From UKL13-3 sp943369665 (GTDB lineage Bacteria; Bacteroidota; Bacteroidia; UKL13-3), in the NCBI GenBank assembly GCA_943369665.1, contig CALRNX020000014.1, positions 1 through 64,000 of the forward strand: DNA of 64,000 nucleotides, read 5' to 3'. Both the position numbers and the translations under genes were made by a program. Shown here piece by piece: positions 8,196 to 16,579 of this stretch. Every line of letters starts with the position of its first letter. Position 1 is the stretch's first letter. Below the pieces are notes generated by a model. The model did not search any database. It had not been told where the DNA came from and was given only the letters and a program-made list of their open reading frames with translations.

Positions 8196-9029
8196 ATGAG
8201 TACTATTAGTGCTGCTGATGTAAACAAATTGCGCCAATTGACCGGTGCTGGTATGATGGATTGTAAAAAAGCATTGACCGAAACAAACGGTGACTTTGAT
8301 GCTGCAGTTGATTTTTTACGTAAAAAAGGACAAAAAATTTCGGCTGCCCGTGCAGACCGTGATGCAAACGAAGGTGCAGTTATTGCTAAAACTTCGGCTG
8401 ATAAAAAAACAGGTGTGATTGTTTTGCTTAGCTGCGAAACAGATTTCGTTGCTAAAAACGAAGACTTCGTGGCATTTGCTAACCAGGTTGCTGATTTAGC
8501 TTTGGCTCACAAACCTGCTAGTGCTGATGCATTAAAAGCATTGGATATGGGTGGTTTGCCATTAAGCGAGCGCTTAATTGAGCAAGTTGGTAAAATCGGA
8601 GAGAAAATTGATGTTTCTCGTTATGAAATCGTAGAAGGTGATAATATCGTTCCTTATATCCATGCCGGTAACCGTTTGGGTGTTTTGGTATCGTTAACAA
8701 CTGCTCCTAGCGAAAATAATTTTGTTGCTGGTAAAGACGTAGCAATGCAAATTGCAGCGTTAAACCCGATCGCTTTGGATAAAGGTGATGTTGATGCAAC
8801 TGTAGTTGCCCGCGAAATTGAAGTAGCAAAAGAACAAGTTCGTGCAGAAGGAAAACCTGAAAACATGATCGAAAAAATTGCTGAAGGTAAATTGGGTAAA
8901 TTCTACAAAGAATCTACTTTATTAAACCAGGAATTTGTAAAAGATAGCTCTAAAACGATTGCACAAATGTTGGATTCAGTAGAAAAAGGTTTAACCGTTA
9001 AAGCATTCAAACGTGTTGCTTTAGGTTAA
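8196..9029 (+). CDS. tsf: Elongation factor Ts
   Basis: The 277-residue protein has the N-terminal UBA-like segment VNKLRQLTGAGMMDCKKAL, the DFDAAVDFLRKKG motif, and the core with SCETDFVAKNEDF, where the conserved TDFVAKN contacts EF-Tu. EF-Ts exchanges GDP for GTP on EF-Tu in the cytoplasm. It is separated from rpsB by a hairpin, so its level probably depends on readthrough or a weak promoter of its own; no clear TAnnTTTG was found in the gap. It ends before a second terminator. Confidence 0.97.
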   Translation: MSTISAADVNKLRQLTGAGMMDCKKALTETNGDFDAAVDFLRKKGQKISAARADRDANEGAVIAKTSADKKTGVIVLLSCETDFVAKNEDFVAFANQVADLALAHKPASADALKALDMGGLPLSERLIEQVGKIGEKIDVSRYEIVEGDNIVPYIHAGNRLGVLVSLTTAPSENNFVAGKDVAMQIAALNPIALDKGDVDATVVAREIEVAKEQVRAEGKPENMIEKIAEGKLGKFYKESTLLNQEFVKDSSKTIAQMLDSVEKGLTVKAFKRVALG

Positions 9030-9052
9030 TCTTTAAATAGATACTTTATAAG

Positions 9053-9083
9053 GCCCCGTTCCAGTTTGGTTCGGGGCTTTTTT
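9053..9083 (+). terminator. Terminator after tsf
   Basis: GCCCCG at 9053-9058 pairs with CGGGGC at 9072-9077. An inner CCA/TGG stem caps the hairpin, and six Ts follow. Confidence 0.9.
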
Positions 9084-9237
9084 GTATGTATCGTTTTCTG
9101 AGGTCAAGCACCAATTAAGCTATGCAGGGAATTCTTGGAGGGAGCCGGCACTAAAAATTATTTGTGGCAATAAATCAATCCGTTTTTTTTCCATTCAAAT
9201 TCCCATAACTTGCGCTGATTTTAATCCTTTCCATTTC

Positions 9238-9945
9238 ATGAAATACAAACGCGTACTGCTTAAGCTTAGCGGGGAATCGCTTATGGGCGACCAACAATAT
9301 GGTATTGATGCCAAAATTTTAGATCAATATGCAAAAGATATTAAAACTGTAACCGACAAGGGTGTGGAAGTAGCGATTGTTATTGGAGGTGGAAATATTT
9401 TCAGGGGTGTGCAGGGTGTTGCAGGAGGTATTGTTGACAGAGCCCAAGGCGATTATATGGGAATGTTGGCTACTGTTATTAATAGTATGGCGTTACAAGG
9501 CGCATTGGAACGTGTGGGGATTAAAACACGTTTGCTTTCGGCTATTAAGATGGAACAGATATGTGAGCCATTCATCCGCAGACGTGCGGTTCGACATTTG
9601 GAAAAAGGCCGTGTGGTCATCTTTGGTGCAGGAACTGGGAATCCTTATTTCACTACAGATTCAGCAGCTTCATTGCGTGCCGTTGAAATCCAGGCAGACT
9701 TAGTATTAAAGGGAACACGCGTTGATGGAATTTACACAGCCGACCCGGAAAAAGATAATACCGCAACCCGTTACGAAACCATTTCGTTTACCGAAGTGTA
9801 TGAAAAAGGGTTGAACGTAATGGACTTAACAGCAATAACCCTTTGCCAGGAGAACCATTTACCGATCGTGGTTTTTGATATGAACAAACAAGATAACTTC
9901 CTTCGCGTGTGTGCCGGTGAGGCAGTGGGTACGTTGGTGAGTTAA
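9238..9945 (+). CDS. pyrH: Uridylate kinase (UMP kinase)
   Basis: The 235-residue protein begins MKYKRVLLKLSGESLMG, the conserved PyrH N-terminus, so the ATG at 9238 is used; the frame extends upstream without resemblance to the family. Other signatures are VVIGGGNIFRG-like VIGGGNIFRG, GAGTGNPYFTTDSAA and TRVDGIYTADPEKD. It phosphorylates UMP to UDP in pyrimidine nucleotide synthesis and belongs to the amino acid kinase fold. A TAACTTG at 9206-9212 is a weak -7 candidate. The order rpsB-tsf-pyrH-frr is conserved across many bacteria. Confidence 0.97.
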   Translation: MKYKRVLLKLSGESLMGDQQYGIDAKILDQYAKDIKTVTDKGVEVAIVIGGGNIFRGVQGVAGGIVDRAQGDYMGMLATVINSMALQGALERVGIKTRLLSAIKMEQICEPFIRRRAVRHLEKGRVVIFGAGTGNPYFTTDSAASLRAVEIQADLVLKGTRVDGIYTADPEKDNTATRYETISFTEVYEKGLNVMDLTAITLCQENHLPIVVFDMNKQDNFLRVCAGEAVGTLVS

Positions 9946-10007
9946 TGTGAAGAGTACGCAAGAGAAAAGCAGGCATTCCGGAGTCCAGGGAGGAAATAAA
10001 TGAATGT

Positions 10008-10026
10008 AATCTGCGAAATCTGCGGC
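10008..10026 (-). repeat. Partial copy of the GCCRCAGATT intergenic repeat
   Basis: Read on the minus strand this is GCCGCAGATTTCGCAGATT. It matches the left end of the two longer elements at 22449 and 28702, except for two A-to-G changes. It lies in the 144-bp pyrH-frr gap and has no visible right end. Confidence 0.6.
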
Positions 10027-10089
10027 TAAAAATAACAAGCGTAAACCTAAAAAAGATTATTTTCGAGACCTTTATAAATTGAACAGAAT

Positions 10090-10656
10090 ATGAGCGATCC
10101 AAGAGTAAAAACAGTATTTGATGATATGAAAGTGGCAATGGACAAAGCCGTTGACCATGCAGCAAATGAGTTCACTAAGATTCGTGCGGGTAAATCGCAC
10201 CCAAGTATGCTAGATGCAGTAAAAGTGGAGTATTATGGAGATATGGTTCCTTTGAGCCAAGTAGGAAATATTACAACACCCGATGCCCGTTCGATTGCAG
10301 TACAACCTTGGGAGAAGTCATTATTACAGGCTATTGAAAAAGGAATTGTGATTGCCAATTTAGGATTTACACCCAGCAATGATGGAACAATGATCCGCAT
10401 TACATTGCCAATGCTTACCGAAGAGCGCAGGAAAGAAATTGTGAAACGAGTAAAAGCAGAGTCGGAATCAGCAAAAGTTGCAATACGCAATATCCGTAAA
10501 GATGTAAACGAAGCAATTAAACGTTTGCAAAAAGATGGTTTGCCTGAAGACGAAGCAAAAACTTCGGAAGCTCAGGTTCAAAAAAATACAGATGCATACA
10601 TCAAAAAAATTGACGAGCTCACAGCAACAAAAGAAGCGGAAATAATGCACGTTTAG
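10090..10656 (+). CDS. frr: Ribosome recycling factor
   Basis: The 188-residue protein has the RRF signatures FTKIRAGKSHPSMLDAVKVEYYG, here split by 11 visible conserved positions, then PLSQVGNITTPDARSIAVQP and TEERRKEIVKRVK. The length is typical (about 185). With EF-G, RRF splits post-termination ribosomes. It follows pyrH by 144 bp; that gap holds a fragment of an intergenic repeat and no clear terminator, so co-transcription is possible. An inverted repeat follows the stop. Confidence 0.96.
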   Translation: MSDPRVKTVFDDMKVAMDKAVDHAANEFTKIRAGKSHPSMLDAVKVEYYGDMVPLSQVGNITTPDARSIAVQPWEKSLLQAIEKGIVIANLGFTPSNDGTMIRITLPMLTEERRKEIVKRVKAESESAKVAIRNIRKDVNEAIKRLQKDGLPEDEAKTSEAQVQKNTDAYIKKIDELTATKEAEIMHV

Positions 10657-10663
10657 TAGAAGA

Positions 10664-10743
10664 AGTCCATAGTCGATCGTTCATCTTAACGTAATAACCG
10701 AAATATAATTTCACTGTGAACCATCAACGATTAACTATGGACT
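10664..10743. repeat. Imperfect inverted repeat, 18-nt arms
   Basis: AGTCCATAGT-CG-ATCGTT at 10664-10681 is mirrored by AACGAT-TA-ACTATGGACT at 10726-10743: 16 of 18 positions pair around a 44-nt AT-rich centre. It fills the gap between frr and the GT51 gene. No T tract follows, so a terminator role is uncertain. Confidence 0.7.
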
Positions 10744-10764
10744 AAAAAAATATATATTTACACC

Positions 10765-12759
10765 ATGGAAAAATGGAAAAGAACACTGATAACAACAAGC
10801 AAAGTTATTGGTGTTTTTTTTGTGTTATTGCTCATCGTGTTTTTTGTCTTTAGAAACACATTGCTCAATCGGGCCATTCAAAAGGTGTCGGCAAAGATCA
10901 CACGTGACTATCAAAGTACCTTTTCTGTTGAACAGGCAGCATTTACAGGCCTGACCGGAGTTGAATTAAAAGGAATAACACTTGTTCCGCCTACTAATGA
11001 TACCCTTTTTCATGTTGCAGGTATTACAGCAAGTGTTAGCTTTTGGAATGCCCTTATTGGCAATATTCAGTTGCAAAACCTGGAAGTAAAGGATGGATTT
11101 GTTCAACTGATCAAAAACGAAGCAGGAAGAAATTTTGATGTATTTATAAAAGGCAAAACGGATACAAGTGCTGAGGCAATTGAAGAAGAAAAACCAACGT
11201 CAAAAACCAATTACGCAAAGATTGTTTACAAACTTATTTCAAAAGGGTTGGATTTGGTTCCCACCAAAATGACATTGGCAAATTTATCATTGCGCACCAG
11301 CGATATGGGACGCAAAGTCGATTTGCATCTGCAAAGCCTTACTTTAATGGATAAGCAATTGCAGTCAACAATTGAGGTAAACACAAACACATTTAACCAA
11401 CATTGGAGTTTGCAGGGAATGGCAGATCCCCGTGGTAAAAAGGCTGATGTTTCATTTTTTAATTTGGATACAGGACATTTACGATTGCCTTATGTTGACG
11501 AACGTTTTAACCTTATCGCGGGTTTCGATTCGATTCAATTAAATCTTAACAGGGTAGAGATGGATGGCGATGAATTGAATATTGAAGGCTTTGCTTCGAT
11601 CAAAAATTTCATAGTGAATCATCCTAAGATTGCCAAAAAAGATGTTGTGATTGAACATGCACGTTTCGATTATAAATGGGTTGCAGGAGCAGATTTTATC
11701 CAACTCGACAGTGCTTCCAAAGTCCAATTTAACAAGGTTGTATTTACCCCTTTTGTGGGTTTTAAAGCACAGGAAGATACTATATATGAAATGCACGTAA
11801 CCATTCCTACTATGTTTGCGCAGGATTTTATTACATCCTTACCTGAAGGCTTGTTTTCACATTTTAAAGGCATGGAAACCATCGGTACGTTTGAGTACAG
11901 ATTGGATTTTGTATACAACCAGAACAAACCACAGGACTTAATCTTTGAAAGTACGTTGACAAAAGAAGGCTTGCGCATTGTTAAATATGGAGAAGCAAAT
12001 TTGAGCAAACTAAATACCGATTTTGTTTACACACCTATTGAGCGTGGCCGGCCGCAACGACCGATTTTGGTGAGTATGGCCAATCCTAATTATACTCCTC
12101 TTGATCAGATTTCACCTTACTTGCGTAAGTGTGTATTAACAACCGAAGACCCTTCGTTCTTTTATCACAGAGGTTTTATTGATGAAGCGTTTCGCCAATC
12201 CATTATTAAAAATATCAGGACACGAAAGTTTGCGCGTGGTGCAAGTACCATTAGCATGCAATTGGTAAAAAACGTGTTTTTAACACGTGAAAAAACGGTT
12301 TCCCGCAAGCTGGAAGAAATTCTATTGGTTTACATTTTAGAGAACAACCGCATTAGCAGCAAAGAGCGAATGCTGGAAGTATATTTTAATATTATTGAAT
12401 GGGGCCCGAATGTGTATGGAATTGGTGAAGCTTCGCAGTTCTATTTTCAAAAAAGACCTTATGATCTGACTTTGAATGAATGCTTGTTTCTGGCAACCAT
12501 TATTCCAAGGCCAAAAGGTTTTATGTGGCGTTTTGGGAAGGACGGAAACCTTAAACCTTTTGCCGAAAGGCAATTTACATTTTTAACCAACCTGATGTTG
12601 CGGAGGGAAGTTTTACTGCCCGAAGATACCCTTACCCGGAGTCCGATGGTGATTACGGGACCTGCCAAAGGCTTTATTAAAATTAGTGCCGATACACTTT
12701 TAAACGACTCCATTTTTATTGATGAAGAGGGAAGGGTAAACGAGCCTGTCGGAGAGTAG
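10765..12759 (+). CDS. Membrane peptidoglycan glycosyltransferase (GT51) with AsmA-like N-terminal region
   Basis: The 664-residue protein has one N-terminal membrane helix (about residues 10-30), then some 400 residues resembling the AsmA-like/DUF748 beta-rich fold (LKGITLVPPTNDT, NLEVKDGFVQL). The GT51 domain follows: EDPSFFYHRGF from residue 461, GASTISMQLVKN from 492, a RKLEE motif, and GPNVYGIGEASQFYF. These are the glycan-polymerising motifs that use lipid II. There is no transpeptidase domain, as in monofunctional MtgA, but the protein is almost three times longer than MtgA. TATATTTA lies 4 nt before the ATG and may be its -7 element. The N-terminal domain assignment is less certain than the GT51 part. 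Confidence 0.88.
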   Translation: MEKWKRTLITTSKVIGVFFVLLLIVFFVFRNTLLNRAIQKVSAKITRDYQSTFSVEQAAFTGLTGVELKGITLVPPTNDTLFHVAGITASVSFWNALIGNIQLQNLEVKDGFVQLIKNEAGRNFDVFIKGKTDTSAEAIEEEKPTSKTNYAKIVYKLISKGLDLVPTKMTLANLSLRTSDMGRKVDLHLQSLTLMDKQLQSTIEVNTNTFNQHWSLQGMADPRGKKADVSFFNLDTGHLRLPYVDERFNLIAGFDSIQLNLNRVEMDGDELNIEGFASIKNFIVNHPKIAKKDVVIEHARFDYKWVAGADFIQLDSASKVQFNKVVFTPFVGFKAQEDTIYEMHVTIPTMFAQDFITSLPEGLFSHFKGMETIGTFEYRLDFVYNQNKPQDLIFESTLTKEGLRIVKYGEANLSKLNTDFVYTPIERGRPQRPILVSMANPNYTPLDQISPYLRKCVLTTEDPSFFYHRGFIDEAFRQSIIKNIRTRKFARGASTISMQLVKNVFLTREKTVSRKLEEILLVYILENNRISSKERMLEVYFNIIEWGPNVYGIGEASQFYFQKRPYDLTLNECLFLATIIPRPKGFMWRFGKDGNLKPFAERQFTFLTNLMLRREVLLPEDTLTRSPMVITGPAKGFIKISADTLLNDSIFIDEEGRVNEPVGE

Positions 12760-12787
12760 CACTTTCTGAGACCACATATTTTCGCAT

Positions 12788-12820
12788 AAAAAAACCCGCT
12801 CACAAAATGAACAGGTTTTT
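12788..12820. terminator. Bidirectional terminator between convergent genes
   Basis: An imperfect hairpin (AAAAACC...TCA pairing with TGA...GGTTTTT around CAAAA) has an A run on the left and a T run on the right. It can therefore serve the plus-strand GT51 gene and the minus-strand RRM gene. Confidence 0.65.
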
Positions 12821-12841
12821 AAATGAGAAGAGCTATTTTAT

Positions 12842-13204
12842 TTAGTCTCTGTTGAATCTTCTTTCACCACCGCGATCACCACCACGGTTGTAACCGCCAC
12901 GGTCTCCACCACCACGGTTGTAACCGCCACGGTCTCCACCACCACGATTTCCAGAACCTTCTTCCTTAGGACGAGCTTCTGTTACCGAAATGTTTCTGTT
13001 TTTCATTGCTGTACCGTTAAGTGCCTCAATTGCACTTGTGGCTTCACCATCATTTGACATTTCCACGAAACCGAAACCTTTGCTGCGGCCTGTAAATTTA
13101 TCTGTAATGATTTTTGCTGAAGTTACTTCACCATACTGTTGAAATAGCTCTTGTAACTGTTGTTCATTGACTGCGTAGTCAAGGTTTCCGATGTAAATGT
13201 TCAT
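12842..13204 (-). CDS. RRM-type RNA-binding protein with RGG tail
   Basis: The 120-residue protein starts at the ATG at 13204, directly at MNIYIGNLDY, which is RNP2. RNP1 follows as SKGFGFVEM. This is a single RNA recognition motif (residues 1-80) with a Gly/Arg/Asp/Tyr-rich tail (GGYNRGGGDRGG) encoded partly by a 30-bp tandem DNA repeat. Such small RRM-RGG proteins are common in Bacteroidota and Cyanobacteria and are thought to act as RNA chaperones; no specific target can be read from the sequence. It has its own promoter upstream. Confidence 0.93.
   Translation of the reverse strand: MNIYIGNLDYAVNEQQLQELFQQYGEVTSAKIITDKFTGRSKGFGFVEMSNDGEATSAIEALNGTAMKNRNISVTEARPKEEGSGNRGGGDRGGYNRGGGDRGGYNRGGDRGGERRFNRD
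12878..12937 (-). repeat. Two copies of a 30-bp tandem repeat encoding the RGG tail
   Basis: Positions 12878-12907 and 12908-12937 carry the same 30-bp sequence, followed by a partial third copy. In the minus-strand frame each unit encodes GGDRGGYNRG. Slippage here would change tail length. Confidence 0.85.
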
Positions 13205-13225
13205 TGTAATAATATAAATACACAC

Positions 13226-13255
13226 CAAAGGTATATTAATTTGGCATTTTTCAAA
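13226..13255 (-). promoter_or_regulatory. Promoter of the RRM protein gene
   Basis: On the minus strand, TACCTTTG (13233-13226) matches TAnnTTTG, with TTTG (13255-13252) 18 bp upstream. The start codon is 21 nt downstream. Confidence 0.6.
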
Positions 13256-13292
13256 GCCGATTCGAAATTATTTTACATGGGGGGCCATTCAC

Positions 13293-13328
13293 AAAAAAAA
13301 TCCTGTGTTGGGTGTAACACAGGATTTT
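13293..13328 (-). terminator. Terminator of the rimP-nusA-infB operon
   Basis: A perfect 13-bp stem (AAAATCCTGTGTT with its complement, 6-nt loop) is followed on the minus strand by a run of eight Ts. It sits 22 nt after the infB stop. Confidence 0.93.
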
Positions 13329-13350
13329 AGCATATCCAAAAAACGAAAGC

Positions 13351-16300
13351 TTACTTCAGCGTACGTTTTACTTCTACTTCTTCGTAGGCTTCAATATTGT
13401 CACCTTCTTTGAGGTCATTATAGTTTTTAATAGCAACCCCGCACTCATAACCGTAAGCTACTTCTTTCACATCATCCTTGAAACGTTTGAGTGATTCAAG
13501 TTCTCCGCTATGAATAACCACACCATCTCTGATGAGGCGGATTTTAGAGTTACGGAATATTTTTCCTTCAGTAACATAACATCCGGCAATTGTTCCCACT
13601 TTGGTGATTTTCATTACCTGGCGGATCTCTAGGTTACCGGTAACTTTTTCTTCCATGGTAGGTGCCAACATACCTTCAATAGCCGATTTAATTTCTTCGA
13701 TCGCATTGTAGATAATTGAATACATACGGATATCGATCGATTCGGCCTCCGCTAATTTGCGCGCCTGAGGTGAAGGGCGAACATTAAAGGCCACCACGAT
13801 CGCATCTGATGCTGATGCTAACAATACATCACTTTCCGAAATCTGACCAACTCCTTTGTATATTACCTGTACCTGAACTTCTTCGGTTGATAATTTGATC
13901 AATGAATCGCTTAATGCCTCTACCGAACCATCCACATCACCTTTCACAATGACTTTCAATTCTTTGAAGTTTCCAATAGCCAAACGTCTTCCAATTTCGT
14001 CCAACGTAATATGTTTTTGGGTACGGATACCTTGTTCACGTTGTAATTGGCTCCGTTTGTTGGCAATTTCTTTAGCTTCCTGCTCATTTTTGGTAATGAT
14101 AAAGCGATCCCCGGCCTGTGGCGCACCACTGAATCCTAGAATCACTACCGGTGCGGATGGCCCTGCTTCGGTTACTTTTTTACCGCGTTCATCAAACATG
14201 GCTTTTACCCTTCCGCTGTGGATACCTGCTAAGATCGGATCTCCAACACGCATGGTTCCCGATTGTACCATCAAAGTGGTTACCAATCCACGGCCTTTAT
14301 CCAATGACGACTCAATTACGCTTCCAACAGCACGTTTGTTTGGATTGGCTTTTAGGTTCAACATCTCAGCTTCAAGCAATACTTTTTCAAGCAAGGCATC
14401 GATGTTTAAGCCTTTTTTAGCCGAAATTTCCTGGCATTGGTATTTACCACCCCATTCTTCCACTAAAATATTCATGGCCGAAAGTTGCTCGCGGATTTTA
14501 TCCGGATTAGCACCATCACGGTCAATTTTATTGATGGCAAAAACAATAGGTACACCCGCTGCTTGCGCATGGCTGATCGCTTCTTTTGTTTGTGGCATCA
14601 CACTGTCATCGGCAGCAATTACGATGATAACGATATCGGTAATTTTTGCTCCACGTGCACGCATGGCCGTAAAAGCTTCGTGACCCGGAGTATCCAAGAA
14701 AGTAACATGTTTACCATTGGCAAGCGTTACTTCGTATGCCCCGATATGTTGTGTAATTCCTCCGGCTTCACCGGCAATTACATTGGCTTTACGGATATAA
14801 TCAAGAAGGGATGTTTTACCATGATCTACGTGACCCATTACGGTAACAATAGGAGCACGAGGCAACAAATCTTCTTCGGCATCGATATCTTCTTCAACTG
14901 TTTCTTGCAGTTCGGCACTTACAAATTCTACTTCAAATCCAAACTCTTCGGCAACAATTGAAATGGTTTCAGCATCCAAACGTTGGTTGATGGATACCAT
15001 CAAACCAAGCGACATACAAGCTGAAATAATATTGGTGATCTGCACCTCCATTAATTTGGCCAATTCATTTGCAGTTACAAACTCGGTAACTTTAATAAGC
15101 TTTTGGCCTTCCAATTCCATTGCTTCCTCTTCTCTTCTATCGGCAGCGGCATCACGTTTTTGCTTACGCATTTTGGAACGTGCGGCACCAATATTTTGAG
15201 GTTTGCTTCCCGGATTTAAACGAGCTAATGTCTCTTTTAATTTATCCTGAATTTGTTTTTCAGTGATCTCAGTTTTTACTTCAGGTGGAGCGTTTCGATC
15301 GTTTTTACCTTTATAGTTAGGGTTTGGAACATAAGGTCTGCCTACACCACTTCCCGGGCGGGTATTTCCTCCACGGTTAAATCCTCCTTGGTTGTTTCCT
15401 GTTCCGGGAGCTCCCGGGTTTGTATTAGGACGGTTTCCTTGATATGGTGGTCGTGGACTATTGCTGTCAAATTTCTTTGCATCAACATTGTCGCTTCCGG
15501 CTACAAAGTTATTTCTACGTCTTTTCTTTTTATTGGCCGCACTTCCATCGCTTGATGCAATAGGAGTGGGTTTTTTAGGCGGATCAACAGGAAGCACAAT
15601 CTTACCCATTACTTTTAAGCCCGAAAGCTTTTCGTAATTAGGGTCCATTACTTTTGCTGTTGTCTCTTCTGCAGGTTCTTCAACTTTTACCTCAGGAGCC
15701 ACAACTTTTGCTACCGGAGCTTCTTCAGCTACTTTTTCAGGTGCTTTTTCGGTTACGGTCTCTTTTTTCGACTTCTCTGCTTTTTCGGTTTTTTCAACCG
15801 GTTTTTCTTCAACAGCGGGTTCTTCAGCTTTTTTCGATTTTCCTTTTCCTTTTTTAAGTCCTTCCAGATCGATTTTGCCTACAACTTTAAATTGAAGCTT
15901 ATCTGTTTCTTCAACAGGTTCTGTTTTCTCAACAATAGGTTCAGCTTTGGGAGCAGGGGTTTCAGCAGCAGGCTCTTCCTTAACAATAGGTTTTTCAACC
16001 TTCGGAACATCTGCTTTTGGAGTCGAAAACTCTTTAACAAGGCCCGATTTGATGAGTATTCCGTCATCTTCATCTTCGTCAAAAAGAGGTTCTTTGGCTT
16101 TTGGTGGAGCAATGGTTACATCTTCTTTTTTAACAACCTTTTGTTTGCTTAGCTTCGAAGCGTCATCCTTGGTTTTTTTGTCGCTCTGGAAATCACTAAG
16201 CAATATGTTATACTGCTCGTCTGTGATCTTTGAGTTTGGGTTGTTATCAACCTTGAAACCCTTTTTCGACAAGTGTTCCACGATGGTACCAATACCAACG

Positions 16301-16353
16301 CCTATTTCTTTAACAACTTTACTAAGTCTAATATTTCCTACGTTTTCGCTCAT
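13351..16353 (-). CDS. infB: Translation initiation factor IF-2
   Basis: The 1000-residue protein starts with the IF2 N-terminal helix motif MSENVGNIRLSKVVKEIGVG. A long, low-complexity Glu/Lys/Pro/Ala region (about residues 70-260) and an Asn/Gly-rich linker (300-370) follow. The second IF2_N motif and the GTPase domain come next: G1 GHVDHGKTSLLD near residue 505, DTPGHEAFTAMRARG, and NKIDRDGANPDKI. C-terminal domains bind initiator fMet-tRNA. IF2 positions that tRNA on the 30S subunit and promotes subunit joining. It lies last in the rimP-nusA-infB operon, 226 bp after nusA, a wider gap than usual. Confidence 0.97.
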   Translation of the reverse strand: MSENVGNIRLSKVVKEIGVGIGTIVEHLSKKGFKVDNNPNSKITDEQYNILLSDFQSDKKTKDDASKLSKQKVVKKEDVTIAPPKAKEPLFDEDEDDGILIKSGLVKEFSTPKADVPKVEKPIVKEEPAAETPAPKAEPIVEKTEPVEETDKLQFKVVGKIDLEGLKKGKGKSKKAEEPAVEEKPVEKTEKAEKSKKETVTEKAPEKVAEEAPVAKVVAPEVKVEEPAEETTAKVMDPNYEKLSGLKVMGKIVLPVDPPKKPTPIASSDGSAANKKKRRRNNFVAGSDNVDAKKFDSNSPRPPYQGNRPNTNPGAPGTGNNQGGFNRGGNTRPGSGVGRPYVPNPNYKGKNDRNAPPEVKTEITEKQIQDKLKETLARLNPGSKPQNIGAARSKMRKQKRDAAADRREEEAMELEGQKLIKVTEFVTANELAKLMEVQITNIISACMSLGLMVSINQRLDAETISIVAEEFGFEVEFVSAELQETVEEDIDAEEDLLPRAPIVTVMGHVDHGKTSLLDYIRKANVIAGEAGGITQHIGAYEVTLANGKHVTFLDTPGHEAFTAMRARGAKITDIVIIVIAADDSVMPQTKEAISHAQAAGVPIVFAINKIDRDGANPDKIREQLSAMNILVEEWGGKYQCQEISAKKGLNIDALLEKVLLEAEMLNLKANPNKRAVGSVIESSLDKGRGLVTTLMVQSGTMRVGDPILAGIHSGRVKAMFDERGKKVTEAGPSAPVVILGFSGAPQAGDRFIITKNEQEAKEIANKRSQLQREQGIRTQKHITLDEIGRRLAIGNFKELKVIVKGDVDGSVEALSDSLIKLSTEEVQVQVIYKGVGQISESDVLLASASDAIVVAFNVRPSPQARKLAEAESIDIRMYSIIYNAIEEIKSAIEGMLAPTMEEKVTGNLEIRQVMKITKVGTIAGCYVTEGKIFRNSKIRLIRDGVVIHSGELESLKRFKDDVKEVAYGYECGVAIKNYNDLKEGDNIEAYEEVEVKRTLK

Positions 16354-16416
16354 TCAATCTGCGATATTACTTATTTTTTGTGAGTTTATGGTTAAGCAGC
16401 AGTTGATTTAGTTAAT

Positions 16417-16433
16417 TATGTTGATTGGTTAAT
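16417..16433 (-). repeat. 17-bp sequence shared with the region upstream of the TrpF-like gene
   Basis: Read on the minus strand this is ATTAACCAATCAACATA, identical to plus-strand 51850-51866. It lies in the 226-bp nusA-infB gap. Apart from this and a direct repeat AGGGCTTT, I see no gene or terminator in that gap. Confidence 0.5.
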
Positions 16434-16579
16434 GATCTCAAACCAACTACTTATGCTCCCTATATCATGCTCAAGCCAGACTTTCTCCAGTCTCTACTTT
16501 TTCTTTTTTGTTTCTTATGGAATCGGTATCAAAGCCCTTCCTTGCCAAAAGCCCTGTCGAACAATCAACCGGCAGAAGG

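Noticed and set aside
9082..9237. N-terminal extension of PyrH by 52 residues.
   Set aside because: It begins inside the T tract of the preceding terminator and shows no similarity to the family, which starts at MKYKRVLLKLSGES.
12878..12937. Short tandem repeats that could suggest a CRISPR array.
   Set aside because: The units are contiguous, without spacers, and encode the RGG tail of the RRM protein in frame.
13895..14683. A 262-codon plus-strand ORF opposite infB.
   Set aside because: It is antisense to the conserved IF2 GTPase core and shows no domain or promoter.
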